A stretch of DNA of 64,000 bases from Naegleria lovaniensis (lineage: Eukaryota > Heterolobosea > Eutetramitea > Acrasida > Naegleriidae), in NCBI RefSeq assembly GCF_003324165.1, contig NW_025407852.1:160114-224113 (forward strand). Direction: 5' to 3'. Numbering within the stretch: position 1 is the first letter of the stretch; each line of letters opens with the position of its first letter. The notes beneath the pieces were generated by a model that made no database searches, was not told the DNA's origin, and worked only from the letters and a program-made list of their open reading frames with translations. This document shows positions 23,363-34,145 of the stretch, piece by piece. Position numbers and translations under genes: made by a program.

Positions 23363-24767
23363 TTATTGCTTGTTTGACACTAAGCGAGCTTGATCGGATT
23401 CTCCATCTCCATCAACACCGTAGAATTTGCCATTGCTGCCCTTCGTGAGGTGTTCCGTTGAAGCCCCTTGCTTTCTTCTCTTGAAAACGCAAGCTGTCAC
23501 AACAGAAGCAACGGTCACAATTGCAATGATCACAATGGCAACGATAGTCAAAGCCATAATGACATTTCTAATTCCATTGTTTTGATACTCGGAAAGAATT
23601 TCTCTCGTTTGGACAAGGTCTTCAGTGAAAATACCATCAACCCCAATTTCAATAAATGTCGTAACCATTTCCTTAAAACTAGAAAAAGGAGTCTTGTTCA
23701 TAAAAAATGGTTCAGATCTGAACGTGTAGGGGTGAGTAATTAGGTTATTAGCATGCACCTTTTCCACCCATTCTTTCGTGACAAGGCTAAAGTGTGGACC
23801 AATTCCAGTAGCACCAAATTTGGCAGCCTTTTGAAGTCCTTCCAGAGTTAAATACTCAGAGTATGGTTGATTGGTGTCGAATTGTGTTCTATTAACATCA
23901 ACCAACATGACATATCCGAGCGGTGTAATACTGCGATCTTGCAGTATTTTTCTAATGGCAATTAAACTGGTGGATTCAAAGCTTTGGAACATGGTCCATT
24001 CCAAGTACTCAAATTTTGATAGTTCATTCACTAATAATCGATTAATGTCAACATTCAAAACATCAGCAAAGTATTTAGGATGCTTTGTTTCAATGTATAA
24101 TTTGATTTTTTGATTTGAAGATGACATTGAACCAGGAGTGATTGCATTCACAAAACGAATTGCTTCTTCAAGCGTTGGCATCACAAAGAGAGTGTCAAAC
24201 TTTGTTCCTCTTGGAATGGGTATCTTTCTTTCAATCGTAATTCTTGCAATTCAGCAGCTGTAAAATCCTCAATGAACCAGCCAGTGTAAGTTTTAAATTC
24301 CACAGTTTTTGTCTTTTTTCTATCTGCAAATTTTGCTACCGATGCCACATTTGTCACTTCTGTTATCATTGATTAATTTCAATAATTGTATATTGAAATG
24401 AATAATAATGGTGAAATATAGATGTCAATTTGATAAAGTGTAAACACCCATCCACCAAACATATCAACAATTTTCCAAAATCGATCCACATGAAATTTGT
24501 AAATCCATACATACCATCCAATTCAAAGCTATGTGTACACATCAAAATACCATCCTTGGATGGCATCACATCAAATTCAATATAATCAGCTCCATTCTGT
24601 TGAGCTAATAAATAGGATTCATAGGAATGTTCGGGTCTTAGATTAGGAGCTCCTCTATGTCCAATAACATCAAATCCTTTAGCTTCCATTCCCGATGACA
24701 ACCACAACGTTATGGTCATCATTGTTGCCGTTATAAATAATAAATACAATGATGCTCTAGATTTCAT
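23363..24767 (-). CDS. Membrane-anchored glycerophosphodiester phosphodiesterase
   Basis: GDPD-family enzyme cleaving glycerophosphodiesters to glycerol-3-phosphate and an alcohol. Exon 24515..24767 and exon 23363..24359, with a 155-bp GT-AG intron; 416 residues after one repair. An N-terminal signal peptide (LYLLFITATMMTITLWLSSG) precedes the catalytic GHRGAPNLRPEHSYESY, EFDVMPSKDG and THSFELD|EVTNVASV motifs. The middle carries IPIPRGTKFDTLFVMPTLEE and the C-terminus has one membrane helix (MALTIVAIVIIAIVTVASVV) before a short basic tail, so the enzyme faces out of the cytosol. Near 24225 (LRLKER to IPIPRG) one base appears missing. It is divergent with glycyl-tRNA synthetase. Confidence 0.92.
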
Positions 24768-25156
24768 TTTCTATCAACACTCTCCGGATGATTATAATAT
24801 ATTGACTTGCTATCTCAGTAATGGTTTCCGTTGAAAAAGGACTCTGAAGAACAAGTAATGAAACGTTGATGCCTTGTTGTTGAAAATACAATCAAGTAGA
24901 GTTTGAACGGAACGTTGAACAATGTCGGAAAAATTGGTGTTGTACCTTTGTAGAGAGATTAAAGGCTTTTTTTCTATTTTTTGTATTTGAATGAAATTGG
25001 GTGACGAAGGTTCATGAATCCATTCCTCTTTGAATTAAATTAATATTTTCATGGTTTTAATTAGAAATTGAGTAAGAAAGTGCTGAATTGCGTTTTCATC
25101 ATTTCATCGGGCAGTTGGTTTGATGGCAAAAAAGAAGAATTAATAGAAAGAAAAAA
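24768..25156. other. Intergenic, 389 bases between divergent genes
   Basis: A/T-rich sequence holding the promoters of the phosphodiesterase (minus) and glycyl-tRNA synthetase (plus). I see no ORF, RNA gene or repeat in it. Confidence 0.5.
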
Positions 25157-26996
25157 ATGTTGAAAACAACCAAACAAGTGTTTTTAAGTAAAGCCTCGCT
25201 TCATCATCATGCCAAGAATTCCTTGTTGGTGATGGTACCATCCAAGAAGGGAGGAATGATAGAATCAAGAAACTTTTCACAACAGATCCAACAGTTGAAA
25301 AAACAAAAGGAAACTGCGAATTCCGAGGCGCCCGAAGAAACAATTAGTGCTTCAAACGAATATCATCCAAGTTGTAAGTTGTGAGAGGAGTGTATTTTCA
25401 AAGATGATCAGTCATCTATTATTATGGAACATCCATACGGAATTTGGTTATGAAAATTTTGGTTATTTTCATTAGTAAATGATTTTGTTGCTTTCTGTAA
25501 AAGAAGAGGATTTGCTTATCAAGGCTCATCACTCTATGGTGGATTGTCTGGATCTTTTGATTATGGCCCTATTGGTTCACAGCTTAAAAAGAATCTCAAA
25601 GATTTATGGTGGAAAGACTTTGTAGAACTTCGTAGAGACTGTGTTGGAATTGATACACCAATTATTCTCCATCCCAAAGTATGGGAAAAGTCTGGCCACA
25701 TTGGAAACTTTACAGATCCTTTAGTGACATGCTTAACATGCCACTCAAGATTCGAGTAAGTAATGAGAATACTTTCTCAGATATTGACGTACAATCAGAG
25801 TTGAGAACTTGCTTAAGAGGCAACAAAATCCATCCTCCAAAGATGTTGTTAACAAAATGGAAACTGCTAAAGAAAAAATGAATGGATGAATTCTAATTCT
25901 TCGCAAGTGACTTGTCCATGTGACAAGAAGAGCAACTCTTGGGATAAAATTCGAAATTTTGACATGCTTTTCAAGACAATGTATGGACCAGTTGAAAAAG
26001 AAGAAAATACTGCTTATTTGAGACCAGAAACAGCACAAGGAATTTTTATTAATTTTAATAACGTCATTACTACATCTAGAAAAAGGTTACCATTGGGTAT
26101 TGGACAAATTGGTAAAGCTTTTAGAAATGAAATTTCTCCAAGAGATTTTATTTTCAGAACTCGTGAATTTGAGCAGATGGAGCTAGAGTATTTCTGTCAC
26201 CCATCTACCTCGTCGGATTATTTCAAATATTGGGTGAACTTTTGTTATGAATGGCTGTTGAAAATAGGGTTGAGGAAAGAAAATGTGAGAATTTATACAA
26301 AGACTCAAGATTTGGCTCACTACTCCAAAGAAACATCAGACATTGAATATTTATTCCCATTTGGTTGGTCTGAAATTTGGGGAATTGCAAACCGAACTGA
26401 TTATGATCTTCAAGCTCATGCTCAACCATCCAGTAAGTTTTTAATATTGAGTTGCAGTGTTTTTCAACATTTAACTCTTCTTCTCTTCAACAGAAAAGAA
26501 AGATAGACACACCTTTGAATATGTTGATCCTCAAACCAACGAAAGATATGTTCCACATGTTGTTGAGCCATCTGCTGGAGTAGACCGTGTATTATTCTCT
26601 CTTCTCTATGATGCTTATAATGTAGAGGACGTTCCAGGCGAGGAAGAGAAGCGAGTGGTCTTAAAGATTCATCCAGATCTTGCTCCTTATAAGTTTGCAG
26701 TCTTTCCACTCCAAAAGAAGCCAGCTGAGTTGATGCAAAAAGCTGAAGATATTTACAATAAGCTCTCAACAGTAGTAGCTACTGATTATGATGTTTCTCC
26801 AAGTATTGGAGTTTTGTATAGAAGACATGACGAAATTGGAACACCTTATTGTATCACTGTTGACCACCAAACCTTAAAGGATAATACTGTCACGATCCGA
26901 GATAGAGATACAATGAAGCAAATCCGTTTGAGCTGTGACGAGTTATTGAACAACCCTCAACATCTTCTCAAGAACAGCCCATTCCAGAGTGCTTAA
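25157..26996 (+). CDS. GARS: Glycyl-tRNA synthetase (class II)
   Basis: Charges tRNA-Gly. Exons 25157..25373, 25476..25755, 25799..26432, 26494..26996; the second intron is only 43 bp. 544 residues after one repair. N-terminus basic and hydroxylated, likely mitochondrial targeting. Signatures: DFVAFCKRRGFAYQGSSLYG, FDYGPIGSQLKKNL, zinc-type CLTCHSRF, CPCDKKSNSWDKIRNFDMLF, AYLRPETAQGIFINF, motif 2 FRNEISPRDFIFRTREFEQM, HAQPS, and motif 3 VVEPSAGVDRVLF, then the anticodon-binding domain (LAPYKFAVFPLQKK, DEIGTPYCITVDH). Near 25881, between KEKMNG and NSNSSQVTCPC, the frame shifts as if one base were lost; exon phases close exactly when it is restored. Confidence 0.93.
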
Positions 26997-27052
26997 ATAG
27001 TTACGGATTGTTGAACAGCAAATGGGTAAAAGTAATTAACGATTAGCGTGAG

Positions 27053-27277
27053 ATGACCACAAGATCCCAAAAAAATATTATTATGAAAGTTCCCCTCCGA
27101 TATTGTTATAATAATTGTTATTTCCACAATTCAATATTACAACATTCTAGCACTAGGTTTCACTTGAATGCAATTCCATTCTTGAATCATGACAACAACC
27201 ATCAGTATCCGTCTAATTTGTCTAATTTTAAAACGTTTCATTTCCATTCCGTAATATCATCGTTCAATCCTCTTTAG
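27053..27277 (+). other. 75-codon ORF just upstream of the CCA-adding enzyme (uORF or lost presequence)
   Basis: ATG at 27053; rich in Arg, Ser, His, Asn, with few acids, like a mitochondrial presequence. It ends 26 bp before the CCA-enzyme ATG and sits in the frame that a single lost base would produce; the downstream frame stays open back through 27259. It may be the N-terminal targeting extension of that enzyme, a separate uORF, or chance. The rest of 26997-27303 shows nothing. Confidence 0.3.
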
Positions 27278-27303
27278 AGCCTTCTCATCATCACTCTAAA
27301 AAA

Positions 27304-29195
27304 ATGTCTTCAACCACTCCAGAACAGTCATCATCTTCCGAAGATGAATTATCGTCATTAAAAGTTACGTCCTCGGTACCATCACAACATGGCGACGATT
27401 CTCTGACTCACCAAACTCCTCTTTCACCAGTTCCTCACTCATCTCACAATTTTTGGAAGCTTGAGAGTATTCATAATCCTGTTTATCATGTTCATGATGA
27501 TCACGAAGATCATTTGTATCAACAAGAAAAACATATTTATTTAAAAGAACATCGATTCCATAAAGCCACTCATGATAAATATAAGGAATATTTGGAAAAA
27601 TTACCCTCGGGGCCATTAACGAAAGAAAATCAACCACCTATTCATATCACAGAACAAGAGCAAAAGATATTTGATTTCTTACTTCAAGTAAATGATTATT
27701 ACAAATTAGGAACAACATTGAGAGTGGCAGGAGGATGGGTAAGAAACAAGTTGTTGGGATTGGATGGTGATGATATTGACATTGCTCTCGATAATATGAT
27801 GGGAGCAGAATTTGCACAATATGTGGAAAAATACGAAAAACTGAAAGGACTACCAACTAAATCAATTGGTATCATTTCTGCAAATCCTGAACAAAGCAAA
27901 CATTTAGAAACTGCTACAACGCATATTTTTGGTCAATCTATTGATCTTGTGAACCTCCGTAGCGAGGAATATGCTGAAGAGTCAAGAATACCTTCAAACA
28001 TTTCTCTGGAACTCCACAACAAGATGCATTTCGTAGAGACTTGACAATTAACGCTCTCTTTTACAACATCAATGAAAAGATTGTTGAAGATTTCACAGGA
28101 AAAGGTATTCATGACTTGAAGAGAAAAATTATTCGAACACCACTTCCTCCTGTTCAAACATTTTTAGACGATCCTTTGCGTATTTTGAGAGCAATTAGAT
28201 TTGCTTGCTTCTTTGACTTTTTAATTGCTGATGAAATTATGGATGCCGCTCACAATCATGACGTTGATGTTGCACTTGCTGAAAAAGTAAGCAGAGAACG
28301 TGTAGGCACAGAAATTTTGAAAATGTTAAAGGGTCACGATCCTGTGGGAGCCTTTGCTTTAATTGGAGAAATGCAAATTAAGCACATCATTTTCACATAC
28401 TCGACTGGCCCAAAGAAAAAGAAAGATGCGTTTCCAAGGGAATATTTACGCCCTATACCAATGGAATTTAAAGATAATATGCATTGGGAAAACGCTCTCT
28501 ATAGAATGCGTATCATGATTAAGCTTTCAAAACGATACAAATTGGATCTGGATGAGCGTGCCGAGTTATTGCTGGCTGCCTTCATATCGCCACATACTGA
28601 CGCCAGCATGCAAAAAGCAAGCATTGAGGAAATTTGTTATAATCTTATTGTGTCATCATTCCGGTTACCACTTAAATTGGCGGCCAATGTATCTACCATT
28701 ATTTACGGAGCTCAAAAAATTAAGAGCAAGGTATTGGTTTGTGAAGACAAGAAAGAGACTCTTGATGAAGACTTCTTTAGTGACATTATTCTACAAGATC
28801 GGGAGTTTGTTGGTAAATGGTTGAGAAACTTTGTTAAAGAGCTTTACGACAAATCTCTCATGCTATGTAACGTCATTGACACACAAGGAACCGAATTTAC
28901 AGAGAAGCGTTGCTTCCGTGCTGTCAAATTCCTCAAAGCATTGAACGAAAAGCACAGAAGATTAGTTGAAATCAGTCAAGATTCTTCACCACTACGAGGT
29001 GACGAAATTGCTCGACTTTTAGAAACAACACCAGGCCCAGTGGTAGCAGAAGTGATTGAGGATCTAACAAACGAACGATTTAAAAAGTATCCAGAAAAGT
29101 TTGAGAAAGAACAAGCTTTGGAATGGCTTTCAAGACATGCTGCCACCTACAAAGCTAATATTAATTTGAATCCAAAGAAAAAAGTGAGAAAGTAA
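27304..29195 (+). CDS. TRNT1: CCA-adding enzyme (tRNA nucleotidyltransferase)
   Basis: Adds the 3' CCA to tRNAs. About 630 residues after one repair. The head domain has LRVAGGWVRNKLLGLDGDDIDIAL, with the nucleotidyltransferase G-G and the metal-binding DxD (DDID), then SIDLVNLRSEEY, and the GTPQQDAFRRDLTINALFYN motif carrying RRD; then DPLRILRAIRFACFFDF and EKVSRERVGTEILKML of the neck. The first 100 residues are Ser/His-rich and poorly conserved in look. Near 28005 the frame changes just before GTPQQDAF, as if one base were lost; the old frame runs 27 bases further into the conserved block, so this is not stop-linked. Confidence 0.94.
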
Positions 29196-29312
29196 TGGAA
29201 TAAACATGAACACTTTCAGCTGTCCAAAGAGAAAGTCCTTTTTCCTCCATACACGATAGTTTCATTGAAACAATCAGGCAGCACAAGAGTTTCCATTTAC
29301 AGATTAAAAAAA

Positions 29313-30629
29313 ATGAAGAAATTGGTGATTTCATCCTCTGCTGTATTTAGGAAGAAGAGTGTGTGGGAGCTCTCTCTTCCAAATGCGAGTCATCAGTTAC
29401 CTTCTTCTAGCATCAATAATTTTCCATCATCCATAGTAGATTCTCGAATGAAACAACTAGGGTCATCAAGTCCTGTCTTTAGACAAAAATCAATTCTTTC
29501 CGATTTGAATAGAACACAAACTCAGCAACAAAAATCCAAGTCTTCATCAGATTCTGATCAGCAAGAACAACAAAAGAAGAGTTTTTCAGCTGGACAATCC
29601 ACATCGGGATCCAAATTTAAAAAGTATGCCATATGGACTGCCATAGGTTTATTGAGCACAGCAGGATGGCTTGAATTAAATTATAGAAGCAGTCCAGAAT
29701 TTTCAACTGGGGACTATATCAGAAAATTAATCTATGGAAATCCTTATAGAAATTATTTTAATACAAAGAATGGAGTAATTTTGGAATTGTCTGTCGATAA
29801 TAACGCTACGGTTGCTGACGCCAATGACGTGGGTGAGGGCACAAAGAAACTAGTTTACATTTCAGAAGAAGGACATATTCACTTGATTATTCCAGATAAT
29901 TTTGTTCAACCAGGCTTACTCGCAAATGAATCATCTGCGTTCAGAGATTCTGGTAAATTCCGATTGACTGACATTACAGGAAATGACCTTATTCTTGAAT
30001 GGAACAGAATTAACACTGTTCTAAGAACAAATCTACAATCCACCATGACGCCAACTGAAGAGGTTTTGAAAGCATGTGCTTACAAGTATGTGGAGTCATT
30101 ACTGGAACGAACGGAGGGAGTCACCATTCAAAGAACCGAATATATTCACATTCCTAATCCAAAATTTCCCAAGGCCTCTGCTTCAAGAAACTTACCACCT
30201 CCTCTTGATCCAATGCCAGCAGATCTTCCTTATAAACGTATTGCAACAAAGAGTGGTATAGATATGGTTGTGGTTGTGAGCTCTCATCCTGTACAAACAG
30301 ACTCTGAAAAGAAGTTGTGGCGTGGTGATTTGTGGTTCATTCATTTCCCTTATGTCTATCACTTTAGTGTGAATCATCCAGAACAAGGCATGGAATTGGC
30401 CAACTTTTTGCACAATCTTAAATTAGATCCAAGCTCTCCACAAGCTAGAGACGTTGTGAAACAGGCTGCTTTGCAATTAACCAACAAACCTGAAGTACTG
30501 GAACAAATCACAAACAAAACATTCTCGCCAGAACGATTGACACAAGACCCTGAAAAGATTGCCATGTTAGTAAGGAACGATCTGTTGCGTCTGCAGCACG
30601 ACAGTTTCTGCAAGTTCATATCTGTGTAA
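29313..30629 (+). CDS. Probable mitochondrial inner-membrane protein, function unknown
   Basis: 438 residues from the ATG at 29313. The first 40 residues are rich in Arg/Lys/Ser without acids (MKKLVISSSAVFRKKSVWEL), typical of a mitochondrial presequence. A Gln/Ser-rich stretch is followed by a single membrane helix near residue 110-125 (YAIWTAIGLLSTAGWLEL), then a folded-looking domain (KLVYISEEGHIHLIIPDNFV, DLWFIHFPYVYHFSVNHPEQ) and a helical tail. The topology resembles single-pass inner-membrane assembly factors, but I do not recognise a family. Convergent with the E2 gene. Confidence 0.75.
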   Translation: MKKLVISSSAVFRKKSVWELSLPNASHQLPSSSINNFPSSIVDSRMKQLGSSSPVFRQKSILSDLNRTQTQQQKSKSSSDSDQQEQQKKSFSAGQSTSGSKFKKYAIWTAIGLLSTAGWLELNYRSSPEFSTGDYIRKLIYGNPYRNYFNTKNGVILELSVDNNATVADANDVGEGTKKLVYISEEGHIHLIIPDNFVQPGLLANESSAFRDSGKFRLTDITGNDLILEWNRINTVLRTNLQSTMTPTEEVLKACAYKYVESLLERTEGVTIQRTEYIHIPNPKFPKASASRNLPPPLDPMPADLPYKRIATKSGIDMVVVVSSHPVQTDSEKKLWRGDLWFIHFPYVYHFSVNHPEQGMELANFLHNLKLDPSSPQARDVVKQAALQLTNKPEVLEQITNKTFSPERLTQDPEKIAMLVRNDLLRLQHDSFCKFISV

Positions 30630-30737
30630 ATGGGGATCGAAATAAATGAATGGATTGGTATGTGTGTAGGATGAACAACTAAAGAAATAATTGAAAAATT
30701 CATTAAGTTCATTAATTGCTACAAATCATTAGGAGCT

Positions 30738-31429
30738 TTACTTGGCATACTTCTTGGTGAATTCACGAGCAGTCTTGTCAAACTTGGTCCTGTCATTGAC
30801 ATAAACTTCAGCAGCATCGGCATCAAGTGGCGAGGCTGTATTTGGATTTCTCATTAATTCTTGAATGGCCAATACGACTGCTTCTATGTTACAAGTTGGT
30901 TTCCATTCATCGTTTTTCAAAATACCGAGACAAATACTTCCGTCATTGTTATCAAAGTTTGGATGGTAGGTCTTTGTCTTACAGATGAATTTAGGAGGAT
31001 TGAATGGGTAGCTAAAATGGTTGATGATGGAAATTAAAATCATGAATTAAAATTGAATTTACAATAATATTATTATCATTTGTTGTATGGCAATTGTAGA
31101 TTTTCCAATTTGATCATCAAGAATATTCCCAGTGAGTCATCCCGTCGGATCATATTGAGAAATTTATATTCAATATTGATGAGGGAAACAAATTAACAAT
31201 ATTCATTAATATTAGAGATTCAAATTATTCGCACGATCAACACTTACTTGTCAGGAAGTTGAGCATCAAATTCAAACTTTCCTCCTTCATAAGGTGTATT
31301 TGTAGGTCCAGCAATAACAATCTTCCAATGTCTCATATTATCATTGACAAGATCAAAGGAGCATCCTTCTACTGGCTTGGTCTTTATTTTGTTGAATTCC
31401 TTCAAGGGTCTATTGGCTGCTTGGGACAT
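30738..31429 (-). CDS. E2 ubiquitin-conjugating enzyme
   Basis: Class I E2 (UBC fold only), 151 residues, exons 31248..31429 and 30738..31011 with a 236-bp intron; phases close exactly at LPD|NYPFNPPKF. The catalytic core is intact: HPNFDNNDGSICLGIL contains the HPN motif and the active-site cysteine, followed by DEWKP and the C-terminal helices ending KKYAK. Which E2 class member it is (UBE2D-, UBE2N- or UBE2L-like) I cannot say; the Gly after the catalytic Cys-Leu is not specific. Confidence 0.93.
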
Positions 31430-31543
31430 TTTTTTTTCTCTTTAAAAATAGAATTAAGTTCTTGAAGAAAACACTTTATGAATTTTGACAGAATTTGATT
31501 CTCAAGATTCTTTTGGATCTACACAAATCCACTCAGTAAGGCC

Positions 31544-33559
31544 TCAATTATTGATGGCACGTAAATTTCGCAAACTTTGTTCGTGGAGCTTCTTTTCATG
31601 TTCCATTCGCTTATACACAGGTTTTACCAAGCACGCCAAAGCCACACTACATAATAACATGGACATGCAGAACCACATGGAATTTTGCATGGAAAGAACG
31701 ACTTCTCTGCCACTTCTTGGATCTATTTGTGTTTGTTTGAGAGCTTCTGAAATAAATATAAAAATAACACTCATCAAATTACCAATTCCAAACATGAGAG
31801 ATGCACTGAATGATTCAGGGACGGGATATGTCAATTCACAGGCCATTTCAAGCATGATTGGAACAAGAGGAATTCCAAAGAATCCAATAAGGCAAATGGA
31901 GACCATTGCTAAGATGAAATGAGTGTCTGTGCGTATTGCAAGGTTGTTCACTGAGAACCAAACATAGCAACCAGCGGCAGGAATTCCTGCAATGAGTAAA
32001 ATTAATTTGTATCGTTTAGTAATGTCTGCTGCAACTCCAAATCTACAATTATCAGAAATTCCACCATTCCATTTATATTAATTTTACGAAATGATAAGAT
32101 TAGTTCAACAAAGTAGAGTTATGAGAAAAAGTTCAATATTAAATAATAATATTAGTAAACTGTCATAATAATTTCACTTACAAGGCAGCTCCAAGTAGAC
32201 CGGTAGCCACAAATGAAATTCCCATAAATGCAACTTCATTGACACTGTATCCTTGAGGTGTCGCGATGGAATTCAACTCTGTCAGGAAACAATTAACAGA
32301 GCCCACTCCAAATCCAAACGCTAGCCAAATAAATATAAATGGAATATTTGTGAACATTTTCTTGACTTCATGGAGAAATGATAATTCTTCTTCTGGGCTT
32401 TCTTCATTTACCATGTAAGGTGGAGAGGGTGGTTTATCTTGGAAGAATATCACGACAATTATTAAGAAGACACTCGCAAGAATGGCCTGTAGCGCCAATA
32501 ACTCGATCATTCCAAGGTCGTTGTTGTAATTAGCATCTCCTAATTTTGTTTGTATGCAATTCCAAATCCAAAATTCATAGAATAAACATTTAAGAGGAGT
32601 GAATAAAATTTCATGATCTTACCTGCTAGACCAGCTGCAGCACCAAATGCAACACCTGTACCAACAATGTTTAAAAACGATGTAATGGTTGTTGCAATAG
32701 TACGTTGCTTGGCAGGAAACCAAGTTTTGGAAAGCAAAGTACCAGTATTGACCTAATGTTCAAAAAATTAATATTTTCATTAGAAACAGAAACATCAATA
32801 TTTTTGATATTATTTACAAATTCAAGTAGCTCAGTAAATGAAATGGCTTTCCAATAATTCATAACACACTTACGACAAACGGCGAAGACAGTGCTCCCAC
32901 CACATATCCAGCAAATGCAATCCAAAAGAATAATTCTTCTCCAGATTTAAATCCTGCAAACCTAATCCAAGCTGAAATAAACCTGTAAACAATCATAATT
33001 GTCACACATTCACAAACGAAACGAAATTAGGTAAGTTCACTTAGCAAAATCAATGACATTTACATACGCTAAAATTGATCCAATAAATAATGAAAATCTT
33101 AAACCTTTTTTCTTCATCGTATAAGCAGCAAGTAAACCCACTGGAAAACTCAACATTAAATATACAGAAGCAGTTAATGAAACTTTCCAACCATCGGTCG
33201 CTTTCATTCTGTAATATCTCAAAACGCTCGATGTAATGGAGGTGAACATGGTTTGATAAAAAGCAGACAATAACGCTACAACAATGATTTTTGTGAAAAA
33301 CCCATGATCAATAATATTTCAAATAATGATACGTTCAATTCTGACAATAATCAATCAACATACATTGCATGGACTGAATGAGAAGAATAAACCATCGCCT
33401 TTTATAAACCTTCGGAGTCTTGACGAGAAGTGGTTTAGCCTCATCATACTCACTCTGGACAGCCTCGTTGTTATTGTTGTGGTCGTTGGTTTGATACGTA
33501 GAACTCACACCTGTTGGATCATCGGAAGAGAGAATGGGTGTTGTTTCATTCGTATCCAT
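31544..33559 (-). CDS. MFS transporter, SLC49 (FLVCR-like) type, six exons
   Basis: Twelve-helix major-facilitator transporter resembling the SLC49 haem/choline transporter family. Exons 33364..33559, 33068..33275, 32874..32982, 32623..32752, 32182..32539, 31544..32042 close exactly at 499 residues. Features: cytosolic N-terminus with an acidic PLLVKTP stretch, VYKRRWFILLIQSMQ into helix 1, LSKTWFPAKQRTIATTITSF (the family's WFP..QR motif), and ELTYPVPESFSASLMFGIGN near the end, close to the ETTYP signature of SLC49 proteins. Clean frame. Substrate is not deducible from sequence. Confidence 0.82.
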
Positions 33560-34145
33560 CTTCTATTTTGTTTGTATTGGATGAATGTAATGATGATGAC
33601 GATGAAGATGGTTCCGATCAGGGAGTGAGATAGATTTTTGGTACCAACAACAATGAAGGATCAATTTTTTGATGAGAAATAAGTTGGAAGCGGATGAGAA
33701 TTATTTCAAATAAATCGTTTTAGTTTTTCTGAGATTTACAATCTTTAACAATGTTGAGGAGAATTGAAAAGTTTTAACCTTAGTTCCATGAAACAACATT
33801 GATTGCTACAAAATGATAAGGTGAAATAAGAATCACAGATCCATAACTTGTTTTGAGCACGTCACTTGTCAACATAAGGTTTGCCAACAATTTAAAAATT
33901 CAGCCATTGGCCTCTCTATAACAACATCTCTTGATCTGTAATTCACATTCAACGCAATCACATATTTCATCTCTTGTTCGTGAAAGTGTTCTTTTTTCTA
34001 CGAAAAGGAATCATGTCCAACAACATCCTCTAACTTCGTTCTTCTCCAGTAACAACACCATCACTATATTCGGAATTATTTCATTATTTCAATAATAATT
34101 GAATCCAATCAACCAATCCAACAAGACCGTTCATACATTTCTATA
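33560..34145. other. Intergenic, 586 bases between divergent genes
   Basis: Promoter region of the SLC49-like gene (minus) and the F-box-GTPase gene (plus). A/T-rich with ATGATG-type runs at the left. I find no ORF with coding character, RNA gene or repeat. Confidence 0.5.
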
